From contig JAQFVV010000998.1 in the NCBI GenBank assembly GCA_028023455.1, positions 62,001-126,000 of the forward strand: a DNA stretch of 64,000 nucleotides, in the 5' to 3' direction. Source of the stretch: Epiperipatus broadwayi. Lineage: Eukaryota > Onychophora > Udeonychophora > Euonychophora > Peripatidae. The notes beneath the pieces are model-generated. The model searched no databases. It worked only from the letters and a program-made list of their open reading frames with translations, and was not told where the DNA came from. Below are positions 46,885 to 58,052 of this stretch, in pieces. How positions within the stretch are numbered: the first letter of the stretch is position 1; every line of letters starts with the position of its first letter. The translations under genes were made by a program, and so were the position numbers.

Positions 46885-49800
46885 ATGGATAACAATAAAT
46901 GTTTAATCTCTGCTATCAATGTCCGAGGAATTAATTCCCTTGGTTGTATTAATGCCATCAGGCATTTCTTTAAGCAAAACTCACCACATATGTTGTTCAT
47001 AGGGGAAACGAAATTTCACCTAAACTCGAACTACTACATAAAATCAGAACTTGGTAAAAATTGGATTCACCCATTTATCTACAGGTCATGCTGCTAGGGG
47101 AGGACTTGGGGTAATAATAAATAATCTTCTGGCTCCAACCTCCTTCAGAATAATTTATCTAGATCTAATCACCATGGAGTTTACCTTTTCCTTGAATACT
47201 TTCAATGTGATTTATATATATAGCCCCAATGTTCATGCAACACTGCTGAAAATAGTCCACACAATTAACCTAATTACTAATAATAACAATGCACCTATTA
47301 TTCTCCTCAGTGACTTTAACATCTCCTATGAGTCCTTCACAATGAAATACTTACCCCTACTCAACAAAGTATTTCTCAATGGGAGAGGATTTTTTCCACC
47401 TGATGCATTTTCTTTCTATATGAAAAACAGTTGCATGCTCATTGATATAATGTTCTATTTGGCAGAATTGCACTATGGGATAGAAGCTAGACTGCAACCG
47501 ACAGCTTTTTCGGATCATTTTGTGATTATGGCATCCCTAGAGCTGAACAACTTTCAACAAATCAAAGTCAACTGGAGTCTCAGAATGTTCACTAGAACCA
47601 ATACCACTGAGGTGTTTTTCTTAGAGGCCTACATTCTTTTTCACAAGGTGAACCTCATATAACTATACCCAGTTGAGGCCTGGACTACATTTATAAGCAT
47701 TATTCAATCGCTTATTACCCAATACACCTTCAAGGTTAAGGGGACAACCACACTGATGCATGAATTGGACAGTCTTAATGGAAAAATTAAAAACTTCGAT
47801 GGTCAGGATCACAACATTGACTACTTACTTGAACTAAAAGCTTTATACAGATAGAAACAGTCAGAAGTAGCAGAGGTAATAGCTACAAAAATGCAAAGAA
47901 TTTTCTGCCAGCTCAACATTGCTGGACCCGGGGCTATCTCAGGTGGGCTCTGGGGGTCAGAAAGAAACAGGAGCTTCCTAATTCATTGCTCATTAGTGGT
48001 GGCCGCATTACTGGTATGAATATGATTCTACACATAGACAGCCACTATCAAAAACTACTCTTAGGTCACTGGACAAACCCTGCCATGGAGTGGGTGGGCA
48101 CAACTGGAGAGGAAGATCATGGAATTACACTCCAGGTCATCAGCAGTAGGTTGCAGGGTCTCCCTGATAGCGTTCATCATGGGATTCATGCTATCCTGAA
48201 GTTTGTGTTCACTTACTTAAATTTTTTTACTGTGACATGTTAAACTACCTCACCATTGAAAGGAGAGTAATTCCTAACCTATATCCAATCACCATGGGCC
48301 CATATATAAAAAAGAACTGGGATCCTACCTCTCTGAGCAGTATCAGACTGATATCAATGACACCAATTTGTGTTTAAAGTCATGGAGGTTATAGTAAAAG
48401 AAAAAATCCAGGATGCCATTTTACAGGATATATTGGCCTCTCAATATGCAAGAAAGGGATCATCAGCACTGACTGCAATTGGTGAAGTGAAAATTCTGCT
48501 TGATCACATTCGATCTAACAGAAAATCCAGGCCTGTGGCAGTTCAGCTGGATGTGTCCAATGCTTTTGATACTGTAGATGTCAACATTCTTCTTGAATTG
48601 ATCTCAGTTGAACGTATCAAAGCAGATAATTCAGATATTGGATAATCTCCTAAATAATAGGCACATTCATATTTTCATAAATGGACATTACTCAAACAGA
48701 TTTGCCCCTTCAAGATACATACCACAAGGATCACTGATGAGGGGTCTATTGTTCATAAAGTACATTGACCCTCTGATTAAAGAGCTAGATCAGCTTCCAG
48801 GGATATATGTGCCCTGGCTCAAGAAAAACATCAAGGTTTTCGCATACATTGATGACATACTGGTGATTCTTCCATCCCATAAACATCTGAAAACACTTCA
48901 CTCCATCATTACCAATTACACTAAAAAGTATAAGTTATCCATCAATCCTCACAAGTCATCATCCTGGTGCATCAACACTGGTAGGAAAATACTATCCAAT
49001 TTTTTAGCGAAACCTCAGTGTTTTCTGGGGTTCCCTATCTTCATGTCACAGACTGCTATGTCTGTCTGCCTACAAAAATTCATCATAAACAATGCTACTA
49101 ACATGGTTCAATCACTGTCAAGGACATACCTGTCCCTACAAGGGAAGATTGCTCTGATTAATATGAAGATCATGATGAGCATAAATTACTACCTGCCAAT
49201 AATGACAGTTACCAAATCATTCAGCTTACAAATTCAGAGGCTCTGTGGTCAGCTCTTATGGAGAGGACGAACCACTGCAATTAGCATCCACAGACTTCAG
49301 TTTCACAGGAGACAGAATGCTATGGGTCTCTATTCAATACAGGCAATCATTTTCCAAAAAGGACATTCACTTTTAGTAAATCTGGGGAAAAATACTCTTT
49401 ATCAGATATCATAGAGTCTGTAATACCTATTGACAGACCCCCCCTGGTAAAGACACATGGCTCAGCAGCAGAGCAATAATAAAATCAGCATCTGGCAGGC
49501 ACATCGCCTGCTGAATCCTGAAAATACAATTATGTATACTCATCTAGGGTGCAGCAATCATAAAATCACCACAATATTTAAATATCTGCTACTGGAGCCC
49601 AAACTTTTGGATTATCTGATCAAGGTGAATATGGGCTCCATGCCAACTAATACAGTCTTACACTTCAAGCAGTTTCTACATAAAATAGATCCAATTTGTC
49701 ATGCCTGCTCTAGAGGAGAGAAGACCTTTAATCATCTGTTAAATATATGTCCAGGCTATAACAGTATTAGAAGTGTCATCTCTCAACACTGCATTACAGC

Positions 49801-50053
49801 AGTAGATAAAATCCTGGACATCAGGGGTTGTCTCTTCTCTGGAGACTTTATAGTTATCAGGTTATCTATTTTCCTGACATATGCTTTTTGGCACACAAGA
49901 TGCAGGACAAAGTTCACACAACCAATACCGGACCCCAATGCTATATTTTTCGATAAGCTCAAAGTTCTTCAAAACAAGGACAAGATATTATCCTCTAGAT
50001 TCTTATTTATGAATACATGGAGCCTACTAGTATGGACCACAGACACTACATGA
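46885..50053 (+). pseudogene. LINE D ORF2: endonuclease, YIDD RT, zinc finger
   Basis: The ATG at 46885 opens MDNNKCLISAINVRGINS. Endonuclease motifs are INVRGINS (Asn), IGETKF (Glu), LLSDFNISYE (Asp/Asn) and FSDHFVI (Asp-His). RT segments at 48370-49414: QYARKGSSALTAI, VQLDVSNAFDTVD (A), IPQGSLMRGLLF (B), VFAYIDDILVILPSHK (C), FLGFPIFMS (E). The frame at 49457-50053 holds the finger CHACSRGEKTFNHLLNIC and AFWHTRC. It is broken by frameshifts near 47080 and 48600-48630 and by stops in 47660-48370. The domain order suggests an L1/Tx1-like group, but the YIDD site is atypical. Confidence 0.75.
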
Positions 50054-50381
50054 ATATTGGACTTGATATATTCACATTGTAGTGTATCGTAAATGAAGTA
50101 GTCTATGATGCAACATGCTGAATTCTATTAGAGAGGCATTGATTTCACATTACATGTATCCCAGCTGATAAGTTAGCATTATTGGGCCAACCTCAAAAGG
50201 GGTGGTCAATACCAACAAAATGGAATGTATTTACTATACATCAACCTGCTAGTATAGAGAATGGCTCTGCCATACATCTACCAGACCAATGCTAGCAATG
50301 GATGAGCCAACATTAACAAAGTGCATTTATTATTCATCTGTACAATTTTATTATGTCAATAAATATATTTTTAAAATAAAA

Positions 50382-50393
50382 AATCTTTAATTG
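50382..50393. repeat. TSD of LINE D, right copy
   Basis: AATCTTTAATTG, directly after the A-rich tail. Confidence 0.85.
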
Positions 50394-51770
50394 TTGCTAA
50401 CAGGACTTTTACAATATATTGCTTTAGGTCATGTGCATGAATTCATTTTGCCAAAATAAACTCTCCTTACACAAGAAATGAAAGATCGATGAATGATTTA
50501 AATTAGTATGAGCCATATGGTCAAAGTTATAAACCTAGTTTGTTTATATCACAAATAAGATTTTTTTTTATTTCATTTTTATTTATTATAAGAGAGTGAG
50601 AAATCTATGCGTATATAGGAATGGTTCATTTATTTAAAATGAGTAGGCTACTTTAAACCAAACACACTATAACAATTCATAAAACATTTCTCTAAACATG
50701 ATTCATAGTTCTCATACCATTATGACTTACTGGGATGAAACAAGCAAAACAATTTAATTAATGGATATCGTAACTACTAACATAGAAAGGTTAAACATAT
50801 ATGTAGGAAAGCCCAGCTGGCCAAAGAATAGCTTCATCATTGGACACATTTTCATGAAGAAGACTACATTTGCACATATGGAGAAGTGGTGTGAAGGTTG
50901 AGGTAAGTTTGGTGATATGAGAGCCAGCATATTGTATCTTCCATAGAGCATCCAAAACCTTAGACTCACATTTTACAAGACGTATAATTCCTGATTATGA
51001 ATGGTTTCAAGAGGAAAGGAAAACTTCAAATTCTCGAAGGTTCCCGAATGACAAAGCATTTCAAATAATAAAGAAATGTTAAGCTATGCCAGCAGTACAA
51101 TATACTTATGAGAAAATTAATGTTTAATATTATAATTATAAACAGTTTAATCCCCTGCATAATGGTATGTATAATAGTGAATCAGGCTATGAATATCAAA
51201 TGAGACATTTAATTAATTATCTATTTAATTAGTCAGTTATACTATTCCATATATGCTTTAAACAAACTTAAAACTTCCAACTGTTTGGCCCATTTAGCAA
51301 TGACAGTAATAAACACTTTTTCTTTATTGTGATCTTTCATGAACAAAATAAACAAATTCAACAAGAGAGTTTTAGAACAATCAACCCCATGAGTCTATTT
51401 TAGCATAATAAATTTTAAATCTTTATAGGGAGTAAATGATAAATAAATTCTTATCATTACAATTTAATTTAATTTACTTTTGTTTGTTTTTTAAAAAAAA
51501 AAACAATTATATATCAAACTTACAAGGTTCAGCTGAATTGGTATATTACTAAGAGAAAACTTTAAAAAGATATTATCAAACAGAATGCATAGACTTATAA
51601 AGCTAGTATAAAGTGAAATTGGGGTTAATATTATAAGAAAATATATTATGTATATAGAGAGGTCTTACAAGTAAAGATTAAATATAAAAACAATTAGTAT
51701 TTATAGATAAGCACAGATAACTTTACATAGATACTGGACTGTTACCTCGGCATACTCTGGGTTAATGGCT
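50394..51770. other. AT-rich spacer, nothing recognised
   Basis: No recognisable coding or repeat feature. The 71-codon minus-strand frame at 50754-50969 has no identifiable domain. Confidence 0.5.
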
Positions 51771-51777
51771 TGTGGTT

Positions 51778-51945
51778 CACTCTTTGAACTTTAGTTCACA
51801 GGGATTAGTTTGGTGGTCAGCAATCTTGGTCACTACTGCTTCAATGGTGGCAGCATTCTTCCATGGCAGAGCTTCATCGCAGCATTTCAGAGGCAGCCCC
51901 AGGAGGCACAGGGAAAGATGATTCAGGTCCCTACTCAACTGACAT
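51778..51945 (-). other. GC-richer island, candidate terminal exon
   Basis: About 200 bp of clearly higher GC content in AT-rich DNA. The minus strand has an open frame of about 56 codons, including LPLKCCDEALPWKNAATIE and ending CELKFKE before TGA at about 51778. AAATGTCAG at its upstream edge could be a 3' splice site. The product is not recognised. It could instead be part of a short repeat whose other copies lie outside the window. Confidence 0.25.
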
Positions 51946-51959
51946 TTGATTATGCTATA

Positions 51960-54160
51960 TTCTTTTCAAGCAAAGAGAAAGTAGTATAAGAAAAGTACAA
52001 CAGCAAATAGCCCCCTTATCTTCAATCTACCATATTTATACATTCCCAATTATGATAGGAATGCCTTGGTTCATTTTCCCAGAGGCAGATAAGCAATCAC
52101 AAATTACAGCCCATTTTAATTAAAAACAAGACATAAAAAGATGATAAGGTTTAAATCACATTCCAGCTCAAAATAATTTAAAATAAATGAAACAAAAATA
52201 TTTCATTAGTGGAATATTTTTAGTCAAAATAAAAAAAAAATTTGATAAGAAAACAATATTTTAATTAATGAAACTCATGCTTTTAAAATATTTAATTAGA
52301 GATGCGAAACTTCACAATGGATTAATTTGAACCTGCCATCTTAATTATATTTTCTTTTTTTTTTAATTTTTTACAAAATTGAAATTAAAAGAAAATAAAT
52401 TTTTACAAATGACAAACTTTATGTGATTAAACAAATTCTACTTTTTTTACAAAAAAAAACACAAGCTTAAAATATATATATGACAGGACCATTAGTAATT
52501 TAAATATTATTGCTAGGTTTTAAGGCTTGTAGATGGTTCGTTTTTAGGAAGGAAAACATGAAGCTTATTCTGACTACAGAGTGATTGCTTCAATATATTT
52601 AATTAGCAATATGATATCATACTGTCTATAATATAAAATGGATTAGTAGATAAAATTAATGAGAGATGTGAAGAAATGATATGAGCTAATTTGTTACTTT
52701 TAGTTCCAAAAATATATAAAATTTTACTTTGTATTATTTTAAAATTAGTAAAAATTTAACTTTAACAACTGGATAAGTATGTAAAATAAGTTTAAAAGTG
52801 ATTATAAGTTTGCCATGGAATAAACAAACAAATTCTTTGCTAGGAAAGCTAATTCTAGTTACAAACAAATCATAATTAAACAATAGTCTACTATCTAAAG
52901 TGAGAAAGAAAAACATTATTATCAACAGAAGAATGGAATTGTTTAGGCAGCAAGCTCAACTAATTTTTAAAACTATTCACATAAAGATGTGTTTTATTAT
53001 TATTTCATTAATGAACCTTTATTTATTTAAAAAAAAAAAAAACCCAGTAATTATAGACATTTCAAAATGCTGTATAGAACTTTAATTTGTCTGTCTAATA
53101 GTTATAATACACTGATTTTGGAAAGCATTATATTAGATAGAATTAGTTCTGTACTAAATGGAAATTTAATTAAATATCTTAATGAACAATACTTACTTTT
53201 GCCTACTATAAATAAATTAGTAAAACTAATGAACATTTCTTTATATAATGAAAAGATAGAAGATGAAATGGAACTATGGCTTATACTTTGAAAAATATTT
53301 TAAGATAAGCTGAAAGATTATTATGACGTTTTAAAAGAAGGAAGAATTATTTATTTTGATAAATCGACATAAATGTGAAGAGTATAAACTAACAGTTTAA
53401 AAAGAACAAAAAATAAATAAAATATACTATAACTAAATAGGACTTACAAGGATATAGAATAAAAGATGAAAATATAAAGAACTGAAAATTATTATAAGAG
53501 AAGCTACTTATTTTGTATGTGCCTATAATGGAAAACCAAGATTATAAAATAATATTGAATATTTTACAAAGTATTTTAAAACCCTTTGAAAACCAGGCGG
53601 TCATTGTTAATTTTTAGAAAAATTTACCCTAACTCTAATAACTTAGATATTTTGTGTTTGAATGTAATAAATATAAAAAAAACATGCATTAAAAGAAAGG
53701 TCATATATGAAAGAATGTAACAAAGCTGTTAAAATAATCATTTCATAAAGAAAAAGTTAAGAAAAAGAATACTTTTAATAGTTTTAAGAATGTTTATTTT
53801 TACACTGATTCACAAATCCTAAATTTTAAAATTCAAATGATAAAATGACAATTTCATAAAGAGCTTCATCACATCTGTCACAAAATTTAAAAAAAAAGAT
53901 GTATTGGAAGTCTTACCTGAGGTAATTTTTCACTGAGAAAATTACTAAAACAGCGGCCTTGCTGTGGTCCATTTATCTTCTAGAGCCAGATGTGTCCATT
54001 TGTTTAAACGTACCTATAACAATATGAATGGTTTTTAGTGGAGAAAAAAGTAACAGAACAGTGTATTCAAAAATAAATAAATAAACTCATAAAAAATAAA
54101 ATGAATAAAAATAAATCAATAAAGATATTTTTTTATTATTATTATTAACAATAATTGCAT
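51960..54160. other. AT-rich spacer, nothing recognised
   Basis: AT-rich with A- and T-runs. Short frames at 52900-53291 have no recognisable domain. Confidence 0.5.
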
Positions 54161-54164
54161 GTGT

Positions 54165-54535
54165 GGAAGAAAGACTGAGTTCAAATACATGGCACTATAA
54201 TACAGAGTGCATGGATTGATGAAGTCAGAAACTGTGTATAAAATATCCTATATTACATGAAATTCCAGTTGTGTAGCATAAACTTGTATATAAATATATT
54301 TATTATTTTGCGTAAAAGATATGAAGAAAGGCTGAGTTCAAATACATGGCACTATAACACAGAGTGGATGGATTGATGAAGCCAGAAAGTGTGTATAAAA
54401 TATTCTATATTACATAAAATTCCAGTTGTGTAGCATAAACTTGTATATAAATATATTTATTATTTTGCATAAAAGATATGAAGAAAGGCCAAGTTCAAAT
54501 AGCTAGATAATCTATATAATATCCTATATTACTTG
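54165..54535. repeat. 157-bp tandem repeat, about 2.3 copies
   Basis: The unit begins AAGACTGAGTTCAAATACAT at 54171 and repeats at 54328 and 54485. The first two units are nearly identical and the third is cut short at about 54530. Confidence 0.9.
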
Positions 54536-54705
54536 CCTAAAATTGACACAAATCAATTGCGAATCATAACTTTAGCACTGATGCAATAATTCGTCCATAA
54601 ATTCAAACTTGGTCATGCATGATACACTATTCATATTTATAATCATGCCAAAAAATGCATCAGCTCACGCGGTGACAGATTACCCCAGTCCCCAACTTTT
54701 TTCTC

Positions 54706-55036
54706 TTCTACAGCATATTTATTTAAAAATATTATAATTTATTATTCTATAGCATATTTATTTGTTTCAGGACATCAAAAATATTATAATTTATTATTCT
54801 ATAGCATATTTATCTGTTTCAGTAAATAGAAAATATTATAATTTATAAATATATATATATAAAAAGTAATTACATGCCCTTGAATGTTATCCAAAAACAT
54901 TTATTTGCTTCAGTACATTGAAAATATTACAATTTATTACTTTATAGCATATTTATTTGTTTCAGTAAATAGAAAATATTATAATTTATAAAATATATAT
55001 ATATATAAAAGTAATTACATACCCTTGAATGTTATC
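54706..55036. repeat. Nested AT-rich tandem repeat
   Basis: Short units built on TAGCATATTTATTTGTTTCAG and AAAATATTATAATTTAT recur about five times. A larger block ending TTACATGCCCTTGAATGTTA (TTACATACCC in the second copy), then TCCAAAAAC, occurs twice. Confidence 0.8.
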
Positions 55037-57072
55037 CAAAAACGTAACTTGAGAAGAGGGCTCAGAATCGCGGACAACTTCAATGGAAAATCAGAATAAA
55101 ATCTTCAGTAATTGACCCAATCATTGTGGAATAACTTTTTTACGATAAATAAACTGATAAAAATAAAAATAAAAAAATTTTTTTTAGGTACCCTTTGCTA
55201 AAAGTATTCATAAAAAATCTAAAAATTGTCGTACAGAAAATTTTTTTAGATTTTCAAGTAGATATCAAAATGGCGCAAAAAATGATGTATTGCGCATATG
55301 TGTGACGTTTACCGTTTACGCGTAAACTCAGCTCAAAATAGAAATTTCTAGAAAAGTCGTACAAAAGTCATACTGGGGGTCATAGGGTTTTAATATACTT
55401 ATGCTTTAAAGCTATGAAGTGCACTGAATTTAAACCAAGAATCCTAGGATAAACAAAAGTGCTAAGAAAAAAATTAAATGTGTTTATTATCCCTGTATAT
55501 TTGTTCTCTCTCTTTCAAATGTTGTATTTTTGTTTAATTTTGCAAGTTGGGAAAGTGAGATAAAATAGCAACACAAAAAGAAATGGAAACTTTTTATTGT
55601 TGCCATGGTGATATCTGTTTAAAGTTTGGGAAGATTTTAAAAAAACGATTGAAAAAAAAAACATTTTCGTTTATTTTTTTTTATATATGTTTAGAGTATT
55701 CATTTCTTATTGTACACAATAAGGATGATGATTAGGTAACATAGGTGCTATTTAATATATTATTTTAGTTTTAAAGACATTAAAATCAACTGTATATTTT
55801 ATGATTATTTTCTATACATGTTATAAGAATTGCTCATTGATGTATAAAAAAGCTGAGGGACAGTAAGTGGTAATTTTATTATAATATATATATGTTAATA
55901 TGCAAAAAAGTAAATTTATATTAGTGAAAAAGTGGTATATGTTACATTGTTAATTCATTTTACTAGGATATCGTCCAATCGAATATAATACATAATTATC
56001 AATCAAGAAACATTATATTTCTAGGATACAATATGACTGTATAAAACATATGTAATATTATAAGTGATGTGTGTGATAGAATGTATGTAATACTTCATTA
56101 TATTTATAATTGATCCCAAATATTATTAAGCATTAGGAATATATGTTGTTTGTCAGATTGAGAGATGATATTTGTTTTGACAGATGATTTTTTATAGAAA
56201 AAGTTTTATAAATGTTACGGAGATAAGGTATTATATACTGAGAATGAAAATATAATGTATGTGAATGTTTTAAGTTAATGAATGATTGGGTAAGTTAAAA
56301 TGCCAGGATAGTTGAGTATAAATACTGATAAATTAATATTGAGTGTAAATGGGTTAGATCTGAGGAATGTCCACATCTTATTAGGAAAGAATTGAGGATA
56401 TTTTTAGGACAGATAAGTGCCCCATTCTGTAAGTGCTTAACAAAAAAGCCAGGATTTCAGAGGTAATATCATTGAAAGAATAATGATTACCCTTGGTTAT
56501 GATTGTAAAAAATAAAAATAAATGTTAGTTACCTCAATTCCTACAATACATTATTTAAATTACTTTCTTATTTCAAGTGATATCTTAAATAGTGACTTAT
56601 ATTTTAAGCATCGTATGCTAATAACATGACTAGAAATCTATAGTTTTTCTTCCTATAGTAAATTATGATAACTTAAGTAACAATAAATGAGCATATTCAA
56701 AACAAATATATAAAGATCTTATAAAAAAGGTATCAGATATTATTGCAAATTATTGTATGAGATCATTAAAATGAAGGTTTTAAAAGAAATGTATATGACA
56801 ATTAGAATGAATGAAGGTAAAACCATTCTTGATTCCAATATATATTTATGGTGTCTTATTTATATTGCACAAACAATATAAATATTACAATATAATTTGA
56901 TAAACAATGAGATATCAATACAGTGATGATAAATTTGCATTGAATTGTATTTTTAATAAATTCAAAAATGGGTTAATAATAAACAATCTCATTAGTAAAA
57001 TATAATTTATAAAATGTTTTGAGAAAAGTATGAGAATTTAAACTCTCAATATGAATATGAATCATTAAAAAC
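55037..57072. other. AT-rich spacer with a CpG-containing patch
   Basis: At about 55217-55256 AAAATCTAAAAA faces TTTTTTTAGATTTT, a potential hairpin. It is followed at 55268-55330 by several CpG sites and the perfect palindrome TTTACGCGTAAA. No gene recognised. The rest is AT-rich and featureless. Confidence 0.45.
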
Positions 57073-57288
57073 ATGATCACCATTTCTTATGCTTGCTCAA
57101 GCTGTAAAACCAAGCAAAACTCTTCATACAGTAGTGCTACTCAGTGCAAGCCAGAGTAATAATGGAAGGTTTGTGCATAAAATCCCTATCTAGTCCCTAT
57201 TCATCCAATATCCCTAGACTAGTTACTACTGTATGGAGAGTTTTTCCTATTTTTACAGATTGAGCAAGCATAAGAAATGGAGATGATC
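57073..57288 (-). mobile_element. Foldback element containing the hammerhead-associated core
   Basis: Arms 57073-57135 and 57225-57288 are imperfect inverted repeats of about 63 bp (CCATTTCTTATGCTTGCTCA and its complement). Between them, on the minus strand, lies the core shared with 12476-12588: ACTAGTCTAGGGATATTGG, then GATTTTATGCACAAACC. GAAAC is changed to GTAAC and no CTGATGA precedes it, so the ribozyme part has been lost or replaced by the arm. It could be a MITE-like or foldback derivative. Its transcript would form a long hairpin. Confidence 0.65.
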
Positions 57289-57540
57289 TGATGTTTACTA
57301 GTTTAATATCAATCCTGCCTAACTGGATAGTGGTGGCTATGACTATTAAAGAACTGAAGACACCAAAATGTATGGGTACTAAACTGATTTTAGACCTTTA
57401 TGACTATATAAGCTAATGAGTTTGGATTGAAAATATTATTGCATTTTCAATTTTAGGCTCATAGTTTTGTAGTTAAGTAGAAATAAAATATGGCTGCTGA
57501 AGGGTTGAATTAGATCCTAAGATCTAGATGCAGTGCTCTC
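57289..57540. other. Spacer between two copies of the short repeat
   Basis: AT-rich sequence separating the foldback copy from the direct copy that follows. Nothing recognised. Confidence 0.4.
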
Positions 57541-57705
57541 AGATCCAAGGCTGATCACTGATGAATTCCACAAGATAGAAACTAGTCTGGGGATATTGGA
57601 TGAGTAGGCACTAAATAGGGATTTTATGCACAAACCTTCTAGCATCCATTGATTATTCTGGCCTTGTGTTGAATGGCACTACTTACTGGAGAGTTTTGCC
57701 TTTTT
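57541..57705 (+). repeat. Second direct copy of the hammerhead-associated repeat
   Basis: Shares with 12441-12588 CTGATGA (57558-57564), a 13-nt spacer with loop CACAA, GAAAC (57578-57582), TAGTC, GGATATTGGATGAGTAGGCA, GGGATTTTATGCACAA and GAGTTTTGCC. Stem I can form as TCA with TGG plus a distal ATCCAA (57543-57548) with TTGGAT (57596-57601) across an internal loop, the natural type I hammerhead layout. Stem II is largely mispaired. Outer limits are not defined by a TSD. Confidence 0.65.
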
Positions 57706-57813
57706 TTATGAATATGAATGTTAATAATATTGAAAAAAATGTTCTAAACTCAGTAAATGATTTCTATGTGAAGAAATTAATGAAAAGATTATTGTATTTA
57801 TTTATTTAGTTGT
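57706..57813. other. Short AT-rich spacer
   Basis: Separates the short repeat from the RTE. Nothing recognised. Confidence 0.4.
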
Positions 57814-57821
57814 ATTTTATA

Positions 57822-58052
57822 GGTAATTTTGGTTATGGTAATAGAAATGAGAGAGGACATAGACTTGTGGAGTTTGCAGAAAAAGAAAAACTTTATATTA
57901 TGAATTCTTTTTTTGAGAAAAATGTTAAAAGGAAATGGACATGGAAGCATCCAAATGAAGGTACAGCAGAATTGGATTATATTTTGACTAACAGAAAATA
58001 TATATTTCAAGATTGTAATGTTCTTAATAATTTAACACAGGAAGTAATCATC
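57822..58052 (+). pseudogene. RTE endonuclease C-terminal remnant (element F)
   Basis: Encodes VEFAEKEKLYIMNSFFEK, TAELDYILTNRKYIFQD, then loses frame near 58030 through a single-base deletion relative to element E (AATAATTTAAC against AATAAATTTAAC). The His motif that follows is in the next frame and reads GSNHRLV, with the usual Asp changed to Asn. The catalytic N-terminal half is absent. Confidence 0.75.

Larger units (their letters stand above)
45754..50381 (+). mobile_element. YxDD-family LINE, best-preserved copy (element D)
   Basis: A 4628-bp insertion bracketed by a 12-bp TSD. It starts inside ORF1, about 180 bp before the zinc knuckle, whereas element C has about 780 bp before it, so D is 5'-truncated by roughly 600 bp. 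It ends in a short A-rich tail (TTTTTAAAATAAA). It carries endonuclease, RT and C-terminal finger in longer frames than B or C and is the reference for this family here. Its base composition is clearly less AT-rich than the surroundings. Confidence 0.85.
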
